DNA from: Proales similis
Taxonomy: Eukaryota; Rotifera; Eurotatoria; Ploima; Proalidae
Length of the DNA: 64,000 nt
Direction of reading: 5' to 3'
NCBI GenBank assembly: GCA_019059635.1
Contig: JAGVRJ010000006.1
Location: forward strand, 186,001-250,000
Shown: positions 32,899 to 42,712 of the stretch, piece by piece
How the letters are laid out: the number at the start of each line of letters is the position of its first letter
How positions within the stretch are numbered: position 1 is the first letter of the stretch
Made by a program: the position numbers and the translations under genes
Notes under the pieces: generated by a model
Seen by the model: only the letters and a program-made list of their open reading frames with translations
Databases searched by the model: none
Told to the model about the DNA's origin: nothing

Positions 32899-35040
32899 AT
32901 GGCGAGAGTAGAGCCAGAAAGCGACAGAACGTCAGGCCGCCTGGATTGGAAGCAACTGCGCAAACTGGACGAGCTGCTCAGCCGACAAATAAGCGTGCAC
33001 GGACGCGGCTCCTATCCGGACTTGTCGATTAGACTGCGCGACCTGATTCCGAAGCTGCTAGCTCGCTTCCAGCAGCAGCAGATTCAGATCAGAGACGTGC
33101 GGATAAACGGCGGCGTGGCGAGCTACATTCTGGCCGACGACGACCAGTACCCGTACGCAGACGTGGACATTGTGTTCTTTTGCGACCTGCTCACGCCGGA
33201 GCGAGACGACCAGCGCGTAAACGTGAACAACGTGGACTACGTGTTCGGCAAGCGGTGCGACCGCATCAAGGAGACCGTGCTCGACTCGCTCATGGACTAC
33301 TTGCCGGACGAGGCGCCCAGAGAGAAGATAAGCAACTTGGAGCTGCGCGAGGCGTACGTGAAGAAAATGGCGAAAATAAACGAGACCGGACCGGTGCTTG
33401 GCGCGGCCAAGAGCTCGGCCACCAACGGCAGCGAGTTTGACGACGACCTCACGCCGAGCCGGTGGTCGCTAATCTCTCTCTGCAACAACTACGGTCAGAA
33501 CATTGAGCTCAAGTTCGTGGACAAAATGAAGCGGCAGTTTCAGTTCAGCGTCGACTCGTTTCAAATTCACTTGGAGAGCGTGCTGGCGCACTACGAGCGA
33601 CACAACGAGCTGACCGCCGAGCCGAACGATCTGCCGCAAGTAAAAGCCGAGTGCATGTACGGCCAGTTCGACGAGGCCATGCGTCACTTGAACTCGAAGC
33701 TGATCGCGACCAAGTCGCCCGAGCAGATCCGCGGCGGCGGTCTGCTCAAGTACTGCAACCTGCTGGTCAGAGGCTTTAGGGCCGAGTGCAGCGAGAGCGA
33801 AATGAGAAACATGGAAAAGTACATGTGCTCTCGCTTCTTCATCGACTTCAACGACATCAAAGAGCAGGAGAAGAAGCTGAACGCCTACATGGAGTCGCAC
33901 TTCTACCAGGACGCTCACATGTGCATCAAGTACCTTGACAAGCTGTTCGAGGTGGTCGACAGCAGCACCGTGTGTCTGATGGGCCACGAGCGCAAGCAGA
34001 CGCTCGGCTTGATATCTTCGCTGCGCAAACACTTTCAGCAGCACATCGACATGCAAGAGCGCCGAGTGCAGTTCATGCAGTTCGATGAGAACGAGCCAAA
34101 TGACTACGACGAGCTGGACGAGTTGGACGACGATGCCGACGCCTACAGCGACTGCCAGCTCCCGCCGCCTGGCAGCTTTCCGTTCGCCAATTACAGATTC
34201 GCCGACCCAAGCGGCCAATGGCTTGCTATGCACGCCACCGCAGAGAGCGCAGACGAGACGCATCATCACCATCTTGTTCACCATCAGGCACACCATCATG
34301 CCCATCATCATCCGCATCATCATCATCATCACGTGCCGGCTGTCTACGGCTTTGCACAGCCCATTCCGATCTACTTGCGATCGCCGTCATTGTCTCCGTC
34401 GCCGTCACAGTTCTCGGTCTCCACACAGGGCTCGTCGTCCAATCATCATCTCTACAGGGCGCGGCAAAAGCCCAACGCGCACACTCCGTCGTCTGTCTCG
34501 TCGCTCGCCTCTTCAGTCAACTCTTCGGTTGCCGTCTCGCCAGCTCATTCGCCCTCGCCGCCACCAGCAATAACCAGCACAGCGCCATCATCTCTACAAA
34601 CAGCAGCAGCAGCAGCAGCAGCAGCATCGTCTTCATGTTCACCGCAGACTTCATCATCATCAGTGCCGACAGCCAAAACATTCGCGCCCATTCACTGCGC
34701 CCAGTCTGCCGATCGTGAGCCGGCCGCCGATCGATTCAGTCCGAGTGAGAACAAGGCTGCTAGCTGTCAAATAAAGAGCAACCGGAGCAGCAGCAACAGT
34801 CTGGACAGCACTGATTCGAGCAAAGAGTCAAAGTCGAGTAAAGTATTCCAGTGTCGCATAGAGCCTGGTCTCCTGCCCTGCATTGAAGTGTTTGACAACT
34901 TCTTTTGCCCGCCGATTCTTCCCATTTACGCGCACAACGTTTACCTGAGTCCGCTGAGTCAGGCCGGAGCAGCGAGCGAGCAAAGCTCATTCGCCACCAT
35001 GTTCACCGCCTCGTCCTCGTCGCCGCCAATCTATCACTAG
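32899..35040 (+). CDS. TENT5: Terminal nucleotidyltransferase 5 (FAM46), non-canonical poly(A) polymerase
   Basis: A single coding exon of 713 residues. TENT5/FAM46 proteins add poly(A) tails to selected mRNAs, often those for secreted proteins. Residues ~15-400 hold the nucleotidyltransferase core: INGGVASYIL (about residues 70-79) followed by DVDIVFF, the metal-binding DxD (about 88-94). Other family blocks are SLISLCNNYGQNIELKFVD, QFSVDSFQI, AECMYGQFDEAMRHLNSKLI, then RGGGLLKYCNLLVRGF and MEKYMCSRFFIDF. Human members have about 390-440 residues. Here a tail of about 300 residues follows, rich in His (two runs near residues 454-475), Ser, Ala and Pro. It ends in a more ordered block (GLLPCIEVFDNFFCPPILP) close to the C-terminus. 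The ATG sits immediately after an acceptor site, which supports this start. Confidence 0.95.
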   Translation: MARVEPESDRTSGRLDWKQLRKLDELLSRQISVHGRGSYPDLSIRLRDLIPKLLARFQQQQIQIRDVRINGGVASYILADDDQYPYADVDIVFFCDLLTPERDDQRVNVNNVDYVFGKRCDRIKETVLDSLMDYLPDEAPREKISNLELREAYVKKMAKINETGPVLGAAKSSATNGSEFDDDLTPSRWSLISLCNNYGQNIELKFVDKMKRQFQFSVDSFQIHLESVLAHYERHNELTAEPNDLPQVKAECMYGQFDEAMRHLNSKLIATKSPEQIRGGGLLKYCNLLVRGFRAECSESEMRNMEKYMCSRFFIDFNDIKEQEKKLNAYMESHFYQDAHMCIKYLDKLFEVVDSSTVCLMGHERKQTLGLISSLRKHFQQHIDMQERRVQFMQFDENEPNDYDELDELDDDADAYSDCQLPPPGSFPFANYRFADPSGQWLAMHATAESADETHHHHLVHHQAHHHAHHHPHHHHHHVPAVYGFAQPIPIYLRSPSLSPSPSQFSVSTQGSSSNHHLYRARQKPNAHTPSSVSSLASSVNSSVAVSPAHSPSPPPAITSTAPSSLQTAAAAAAAASSSCSPQTSSSSVPTAKTFAPIHCAQSADREPAADRFSPSENKAASCQIKSNRSSSNSLDSTDSSKESKSSKVFQCRIEPGLLPCIEVFDNFFCPPILPIYAHNVYLSPLSQAGAASEQSSFATMFTASSSSPPIYH

Positions 35041-36888
35041 ACTCGTAAATCTCAACTCGACCCGGCCACATCCAACACCTTTGCGGCCGCGTCCCCTTCC
35101 CCCCTTCTTTCTCTCTCTCTCTTTCTCTGTGACCGGTGGCGACAACTGCCTACTCGACGTCTATAAATACGAATGCCAATCATGATTGCTCTATACGTAC
35201 ATATTTATGGAAATTCCGGTTCAGCGAATTGTTCAGCATCATTGTCAAGATTATCGTCCTCGTCGTCTTTTCAGCGTAATCTTCATCAGCAGCAATTAAA
35301 TCAGCAGCAGCAGCAGCAGTCTGTGAATCAAAATGCGACCACATAAAATTGATAGACGAAATGTTCAAAGCCGTCAATCAACATGTAATCAAAGACTAAA
35401 GGCGCCATGAAAAAAAAATCCCTGAAAATCACACAATTGAACAAAAAAAAAGCAAAAATAAAAAAAGGCCGAGGAGAACAGGGGCGGTCGACAGCAAAGC
35501 TGAATGGCGCTCGAGTTCTTTGCCGGACGAGCCGCAGGCCGGTGTCAACTGACTGTTTTATTTATTCGCAGACAAACATTTCAAATTTGCTAACTCATTT
35601 GCTCTTGTTCTCTCTCTCTCTTTGGTTTACTGATCGACTGATTGTAAAATTATTTATTTTTATTTGTTGGTTTCAATTCACGAAATGATGGCGTCCCAAT
35701 GTCTCTCTTATCTATTTTGGGCCTCAGACCAATGCCTCACTGATCCGAGTGCCAAACCAACCAGCAGCAGCAGAGGCGGGCAGCCGAGCAAACAAGCGAC
35801 CTGAAATAGAGACGAGCAAACGGACAAACGCCAGATAACTAACCAAGCAGAGCACATCAACCAAAACAGCGATAAATTCTCTCCGTTTTAGTAAAATTGA
35901 ATCGATTTGTTTTTATTTCGATTGTTCATCTTTGCATTTCAAATCATCTTTGCACTTCCTGGCCCCAACCCAATAGGCCAGAAACAAGTCGTCTGTGGTC
36001 TTTTAGAAATGGAAAGCTTTCGCTTTTTGTCAGTAAGAATGAATCCGAATTGACAATAAACTCGCCAATCACTCGAATCTTGTTTCCTCTTTGCCCTTCA
36101 TTTCTTATTCGCCCGGGCTTGTCTTGCTCTCTGCCTGCTCTTTTACGTTGGCTGGAAGCAATCGCTTGACTAATTAGACTCTTCTCTAGGCCTCAGGCAA
36201 CTACTCAGGGCCCAATCTCGGCAGTGCAGCAAACACACACAAACTCAATCAAGATGGTCGGCTGCTCTTGTTCTTGGTGCTGCTTGTTTCTGTTGTTCGT
36301 TTTCTCTTCTTTGTTGTGTTCTCTTCTTTGTTGTTAATTTCTTCGTTCGTCTTTCATCTCAATCTGCGGCATGTGAAGGCCAAGCGATTGCGGCACTCGA
36401 TGAAGAAGCCGTGGTAGCAGCGTTAGAAGCAGATGAAGAAGCAGCAGCAGCAGATGAAAAAGGAGCAGCAGTGCGGTGGTAAAAGTCTGCCAAGATAATT
36501 TATAATCTGGCGCTTTGGCAGTGGATGCGCGATTAAACTGCGTCGATCGGCGCACACGCGCAGATAATGGCTGCGTTGCCCTTCGCCTCCTGCGCTGCTG
36601 ATTGATGCAGACGGAGCAAGCAAACGAGAGGAATCAGCGGCATAATCGTCGACGCGTTAGCGAGTAATTGTTTCAATCCACATCTCAAGCCGCGTTCTTG
36701 TTAGCTCGGAGGTCACCGCCGCTTATTTGCCACAGCAAGCGCCCAGAGAAGCTAAACGCCGCAATCCGATCGACCCACATCCATTAGAACTGTGCGTGTG
36801 TGTGTGGGTAAGCGCATCGCACGCCTCCCCATTTGACAGCGAGTGACCGCCGCCATCAATTCAAAGCAACAAGCTAACCAGAACGCAA
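35041..36888. other. 1.85 kb intergenic region
   Basis: The left end is the TENT5 3' UTR. There are CT tracts (35107-35121 and 35610-35620), an A-rich block (35405-35470) and CAG-type runs (35285-35320 and 36425-36470). I see no gene until the short exon at 36889. Confidence 0.45.
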
Positions 36889-39800
36889 ATGGTCCTCAAG
36901 TGCAAGGTGAGTGACTTTTTATTTTGAAACGAGCGCCGAGCAGCAGCCAAAACAACGAGCTAAAAGAGAGACGTGCTAAAAGAGAGACAAGCTAGAAGAG
37001 ACGAGCTAAGAGAGAGCGACCAAGAGTGAATGGGCATTCAAACGAGGAAACGGGCGCAGCCGCCAGGCCGGTCAGGGAGGGGAGCGCGTCTGCTCAGCAC
37101 AATGTCTGCGCGTGAGAAGGGCAGAAAGCGCGCCTCGTCGAGCAGAGGCGTCGAGTCGGACGCGTTGCAGGAGAGAGCGATGGGCGCGCGCCTGTAGAGC
37201 TCGGCGAGAATGTTTTCGGTGAGCGGCGTCCACCGAATAGAGTCAAAGTTCTGTTTGTTGGACTTTTGCTCGCTCGTGTCCGCCTTGTCAAAGTGACGCA
37301 TGGCGGCAAAGAAGCCGTCCAGGTACTCGTTGCCGATCGAGCTCTTGCACACTTCGAGCTCCACTGCCGGGTAGTAGTGCATGTAGTTGACGCACATCTC
37401 GTCTCGAATGGAGAAGCCGCCCACGGTCATGTGGCGGCGCTCGCTCGTGTTGTAGACACAGGTGTGCACGAGCTCGTCGCCGGGCTGCACGACCACCGGC
37501 TCGTGCAAGAAGCGAATCTCCTGGAACATCGGGTCGTAGTGATTGTCAAAGTTTACGACGCCCATTAGACGCTGGTTGCGAAGCCAGCTGGTGAACGTTC
37601 GTCTGCCGGCCAGATGCGTGTGCAGCTGCGAGGCGAATATGACGATCGGATGTGTCAGGCCTCGTCTCGTGCATTCTCCTAAAGGCATGAAATTGAAACG
37701 AGCGCGGGCGAAAAACTCGGGCCGACGGTTTAGAAAACCCTAAACCCGACAACTTACCCGGACAGAAGCCGTTCAGGTTAAAGTGCTGGGCACCAGGCGG
37801 AATGGAATTCTTGTCGTTGTACTCGAGTCCGATTTCTGATCGAAACAACTAAAGTCTTCTCCGGTCAGCAGTGGCAAAAAATGGCAACGAACCCATGATG
37901 CCGGCGTCGAACTGACGCAGCTTGTCGTAGAATATGCGCAGGCCAGAGCTGTCGACGAGATCGGATCGACGCTTGGGGTTGTCGTAGTGCACCTCGAGCA
38001 CCAAATAGGGCGAGAAGTGCTCGCCGCCGAGTACGCCGCCCACGTGGTCCGGATAGACGAATCGGTCCGCTCCCATGGCCCAGGCGGCGATCACCTTGCG
38101 ACACTGCTCGAGGCCGGCCGGCTTGTGCTCTGACTTGCACGGACCGCTGAAGCGCTGCATGGAGGCCGGCGGAGCGTAGGCGCAATGAAACAGCTCCATG
38201 TGATGAACCACGCCCCGGCTGTTGGCAGTGATCACGCTCTCGTAGGCGGTCATGTGGTGCTTGCGTGCAAACTTGTCGTCCAGACGAAACACTGTACACC
38301 AGTAGACGGTCTCGTCGTTCGGTATTCTAACCGACGCGTGTGTTATGTCAAAGTGAGCGCTCTCCGCCGCGTCGAACTCTTTTATGCGCTCGGTGAAGTA
38401 CTCGCTTTTGATGAGCTGTATTGGCCGCGTGCCGTTCACGCTCGCCCATTCGAATGGACGAAACTTGAGCAAGGACGTGGCCAGGATTCTGTCCAGGTCG
38501 CCAATCCACGGCTCGACTACAAAGTAGATCAAATGGGTCGTGTCTCGCTCGATCCGGTAGTCGAACTTTTCATCGCACGTGTCCAGTTGCCGTTCAAATC
38601 TGATCACCAGACTCGACCGATTGGTGGAGGCGACCATCTCGTAGCCGATCAGGTCACAGTCGGCCTGCGCGTCCAATCGGAGTGTGCCGCTCGAGTCAGT
38701 AGAGCAGTCAAAGTGAGACAACTTACCGTCGCTCAGCTCGAACGTGTAAACGTCGCCGTCGGTGAAGAGGCCGCGATCGGACATGCCGAAGCCGATCAGC
38801 ACTCTCGGCTCATAGACCGGCAGACTGAGCTCGAAGCGAATGCGGCCAGTGTCGTTCGCTTGTTCTGACCAGTTCCATTTGAGAGCGAGGCCTCTGCTCG
38901 GCTCGAGCAGCAACTCGTACTGCCGCGAGCAGCGCGCCAGCCCCAGGCTCATGCAGATCAGAATGAGCGTTTGCTGCCACCTCGGTTGCATCAGCATGTT
39001 CAACGACTGGTCGAAATTTATTGAAAAGGAAGCTCGATTGAAGAGGCAGGCTCGTTCGCTCGCTTTTAAATGGCCGCATTTGCATACGCCGCCGCCGCCA
39101 ACTCAAACATCATAAAGCAATTAATCTGCTCAAAATGTAATTTGATTCGTTTTTAGTTGCATCCGGCTCCTGTGCCCGGCTCGGCATTCGACGCGGCCGG
39201 CGCCAGCACTGGAGGCAGTCGACTCTTGTTGGGTTTATTGCAGAATTTCGCAATTCTGAGCCCGTCGCAGCTGCTGTTTGTGTTCAGTTTTATGAGCGTG
39301 ATCGGCGTGTTTGTGTGGCTCTCGCAACAGCCCTCATCGGCGAACAATGACACGCAATCCTCAACCAGAACCTCCTCCTCCTCCTCCTCTGAGGCCGCAG
39401 CTGCCTCTTCGTCGTCGTCGTTGGAATCGGCCGCACGCAAAGATGAGCTCGATGACGTGGATGTGCAATGCTCCGTGCCTCAAAAGACCAAGCAACTGCC
39501 AGCGTCATTCAAGACGAGCGTTATTGAAACAGCGAGCAAGTCGGCAGAGACGAGCATCGTGTCAGAAGATGCCAAGCAGCCGGACAGAACCGCACGAATT
39601 GAGGAAGAGGAGGAGGAGAAGGCTATTAAGGGCGAGGATGAGAAGGAGAAGAGGACGTCTCCTTCAAGAGACGCGGAAACGCAGGAGACGATTCTGGACC
39701 AAATCATCGACGACCTGATCGGTTCGTCGCCTCACTCTGGTTCAATGAGCAACCTTCATCAAGCGGAGGAGAGCGATCCGAGCGAAACCGACAGTCGCAA

Positions 39801-40795
39801 TTCGCTTCTTGGTAACTGGCTCACTTTGTCTGGTCCTGGTGGCTTTATTCTAACCGGCGTCGAACAGAGCTCTACAACGTCAAACACATAAACGCAATCG
39901 AAGACCACTTCAAGAGTCTGGACGAGGTGACAGGCGCAGTGAAATCGGCCGGTCTAGAAAAGGGCCAGCTCATATTCGGTTGGTGTTCGAGAACTTGAAA
40001 TCGGAAAACAAACTCTTGAAACTCTTGAAAGGCATTGACTTTACAATCAGCAATTTGGAAAACGGCACGCGCACTTTCAACGGACGCTCGCTGCACTACA
40101 GCGACGATCAAATAAAAAATCCGTATCAGAAGGTGATCGAGATCATGGGCAAGACGTTGGAGACGTTCGACGTGGACGGACGCATCCCGGCGTTCGGCTT
40201 CGGCGACATGACCACCAAGGACCGCAAAGTGTTCTCTTTCTCGGTAAGGCCTCTCCTCTACGCTCTGATGCGCGCTCTGCTCAACGCCCAACAGCCGGAC
40301 GGCTACTGCCTCGGCTTTCAGGACGTGCTCGCACGCTACAACCAAACACTGGAGACGGTGCGACTGAGCGGACCGACCAACTTTGCGCCGCTGATCCGCG
40401 AGGCGATCAAGATAGTCAAAAGCACAAGACAAGTAAGTGACGCCCTTTCTTTCTCGACCCGACCGCACTAATCGCCGCCCTCCGCCAAGTACCACATTTT
40501 GGTGATAGTCGCCGACGGTCAGGTAACCAACGAGCGGCAGACGAGGGACGCGATCGTCGAAGCATCCAACTTCGCCCTGTCCATAATAATGGTCGGAGTC
40601 GGCGACGGCCCTTGGGACACGATGAACGAGTTCGACGACTCGCTGCCCAAGCGGCAGTTTGACAACTTTCAATTTGTCAACTACCACGCGGTCACCGAGG
40701 AGGCCGACAATCCGGACGAAGCGTTCGCTCTGCACGCACTCATGGAGATACCGGATCAGTACAAGGCGATCAAGGAGCTCGGCCTTCTCGACTAG
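36889..40795 (+). CDS. Membrane-anchored copine-domain (vWA-like) protein
   Basis: Exons: 39157-39811, 39868-39978, 40032-40243, 40295-40432, 40490-40795. A proposed first exon is 36889-36906 (MVLKCK). The 39157 exon opens with an acceptor directly before a Leu codon in phase 0, so a separate start exon is required. The six-codon exon ends in AAG|gtgagt in the same phase and is the best candidate. Total about 479 residues. A hydrophobic segment ([21 protein letters not shown]) near residue 50 should anchor the protein. A Ser/Glu-rich linker follows, then the copine domain: [40 protein letters not shown] (MIDAS-type fold), [13 protein letters not shown] and [10 protein letters not shown]. No C2 domains or RING are present, unlike typical copines or plant RGLG ligases. 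Function is unknown. The coding core is firm; the first exon is inferred. Confidence 0.72.
36957..37017. repeat. Short imperfect tandem repeat (unit ~16 bp, four copies)
   Basis: Four tandem units resemble gagctaaaagagagac, the third and fourth degenerate. They lie between the proposed first exon of the copine-domain gene and the 3' end of the MOXD1-like gene. Confidence 0.6.
37038..38997 (-). CDS. MOXD1: DBH-like monooxygenase (MOXD1 family), copper type II
   Basis: Exons on the minus strand: 37893-38997, 37758-37835, 37038-37678 (57- and 79-nt introns), giving 607 residues against about 613 in human MOXD1. Family members are secretory-pathway, ascorbate-dependent copper hydroxylases; DBH makes noradrenaline, while the MOXD1 substrate is not settled. 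A signal peptide ([13 protein letters not shown]) opens the protein and a DOMON domain covers residues ~25-165 ([21 protein letters not shown]). The N-terminal copper domain has [10 protein letters not shown] (about 261-270), then VLEVHYDNP. The C-terminal domain has [11 protein letters not shown] (about 412) and the Met ligand region [11 protein letters not shown] (about 492). DAGIMEIGLEY and GFCPGEC are family signatures. A TTTAAAAG element lies about 65 nt upstream of the ATG. The gene appears to sit inside an intron of the opposite-strand copine-domain gene. Confidence 0.93.
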
Positions 40796-41076
40796 CCCTT
40801 TCTCTCTCTCTCTCTCTCTCTCTCTGTGTCTCTTTGTTTATGTCTCGTTTCATTTCGCTTTGTTGTTTCAGCTCTGCTGCCAGAGCTCTTCACTGCCCTT
40901 GTGCTTGCTGTCTACACTTAATCGGGCTCGTTCCTTGATTGCGCCATGCCACTCAACGATCAAACAAACAGAAATGAATAAACACTCCCCGACGTGCCAG
41001 ACTAGTTTCAGACCAGTTTCAGACCAGATTAGAACCAAGTTGGAGAAGCGTTTTAGAAACTATTAATTTAAGCGAG

Positions 41077-42231
41077 TCAAAATTGAAAGCCGGCCTTGAG
41101 CCAGAGGATGTCTGCCGGCCAGTGTCTGTGGTTGCGTCTGTCGAGAGGCATCAAGTTCGGTCTGAAGAGTGAATAGCCGCGAGCGAACATGCCGTCCAAA
41201 AAGCGGTCGATTACGGCGTCAGGGAATCGGTTCTTGTCCTCTTTGCCGAGCCACTCCATGAGAATGGCCTTGACTTCGACGGCAGCGAGCAGGCGGTCGG
41301 CTTTTTCGAACGCCAAGAACTCGGAGCCTTCGATGTCGATTTTCATTATCGCTTTGGTGAACGCCGGCGGCAGAACGGAGACCAGATCGTCCATGGTTAT
41401 GGTCTTTAGCAAGTACTTGTCGCTTTTTATCTGCTGGTCGGTTAGGGCGCCCAGGTCCTGTTGGCCGTAGATGGTCTGGCCGCCGATGTTGCGCGCGTTC
41501 GGCGTCAGCCGCTTTATCTGGCCGGCCTGGTTTGAAATGCCGTTGCTGACTAGGACTATGTTGTCGGTGAGATTCTCGAGCTGGGCCGCTTTTTGCAGGC
41601 GAATCTGATTGTCGTAGAACGGCTCGACAGTGACGCATTTGCGGCCGTACTTGCTCACGTACAAGGTGAACTGGCCGATCTGGGCACCAATGTCAAAGAA
41701 CTGAAGAGCCGGATCGGTGGCCAGCATCCTCAAGACCATTTGGATGAGATCTAGCTCCCAGGCGCCGCTTCTCTTTATCGAGCCGCTCACAAACACGTCC
41801 TTGTCTAGATCGTGCAGACAGACCGTCGTTCGAACCGAGTGCGCCAGAGCGGTCGGCACGCAGTCGAACTTGAACTCGCTGGGCGCTTTGAGGTCAAAAA
41901 TTTGCACCAGTTGAGCATCGGCCTTCACGCTCTGCTCATTGGCGATTACAGCCGAGCTGCTGGAACTGCTGCTCATTCGGTTCAAATTGGTCTCACGGTC
42001 CCGAGCCCTGAGCATTTCACGAGACAGATCTCGAACTTGAGACTGAAGTTGATCGAGCTGGTGACTCAGTCGCTCGTAGTCATTCGACTGGTCATCCACC
42101 CTGGCACCGTTGCCAGTCTCGAAGTACTGCTGCCTGAGACCAGTGCCGACGGGACGAAAGTGAAATAAGGCAACGAAGGTCAGAAAACCGATCGAGACGA
42201 ACACGCTGGACAAGAAGCTTTGGCGCGACAT
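41077..42231 (-). CDS. FkbM-type SAM-dependent methyltransferase, type II membrane protein
   Basis: A single exon of 384 residues starting MSRQSFLSSVFV. A hydrophobic segment at residues 7-24 (LSSVFVSIGFLTFVALF) suggests a Golgi-type signal anchor, and a predicted coiled coil follows (YERLSHQLDQLQSQVRDLSR). The catalytic region starts near residue 190 with LQFFDIGAQIGQFTLYVSK, the SAM-binding glycine loop. It continues with CVTVEPFYDN, NGISN and KAIMKIDIEGSEFLAFE, all FkbM-family features. Animal FkbM-like proteins are little characterised. Some relatives O-methylate sugars or small molecules, so a lumenal glycan target is possible but is an inference. It lies between the convergent copine-domain gene and the receptor gene on the same strand. 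Confidence 0.8.
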   Translation of the reverse strand: MSRQSFLSSVFVSIGFLTFVALFHFRPVGTGLRQQYFETGNGARVDDQSNDYERLSHQLDQLQSQVRDLSREMLRARDRETNLNRMSSSSSSSAVIANEQSVKADAQLVQIFDLKAPSEFKFDCVPTALAHSVRTTVCLHDLDKDVFVSGSIKRSGAWELDLIQMVLRMLATDPALQFFDIGAQIGQFTLYVSKYGRKCVTVEPFYDNQIRLQKAAQLENLTDNIVLVSNGISNQAGQIKRLTPNARNIGGQTIYGQQDLGALTDQQIKSDKYLLKTITMDDLVSVLPPAFTKAIMKIDIEGSEFLAFEKADRLLAAVEVKAILMEWLGKEDKNRFPDAVIDRFLDGMFARGYSLFRPNLMPLDRRNHRHWPADILWLKAGFQF

Positions 42232-42712
42232 CCTAAATTGTGGTCAGCATCGGCTCCCGTCGTCAACAATCTTAAAAGAAGCTGAAAATAGAATGAGACT
42301 CACTATTGACCTGGCAAACGTGACGCTTGATTATGTAGCTCGCTACGAAGCTTGCCGATTGAAAAAAAAATGAGCTGCTTGGGTAAACAAGCTACTACGA
42401 CGACGACGACGACGACGACTACAAGAACTAGAAGAAAAGCGAGCTTTGAAAGCGGCAGTCTGACGAGCATAGAGAGAGAGCCGAAAGAGGCTGAGAGAGA
42501 AATAAAGGTAGACGAACGACTGGGAGGGGGCAAAGGAGTCTATTAGCCAAACAAGAGGTAAAGCTCATTATGGCGTAACTAATGGAAGCCCAGAGCACGA
42601 TTTGATTGACAAGGCGCAGTTTTTGCTGATATTTTCTATTTCAAATTCTCATAGTTAAAGAAAAGCAAATCGATCGATCAACGAATTTGAGTTATTAAAA
42701 AGAGCGCCATGG
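42232..42712. other. Intergenic region
   Basis: A region of 481 bp between two minus-strand genes. It contains an (ACG)8-type triplet run at 42395-42420 and GA-rich sequence. It should include the FkbM promoter, and cag/gt-like sites suggest a 5'-UTR intron. No ORF of note. Confidence 0.4.
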
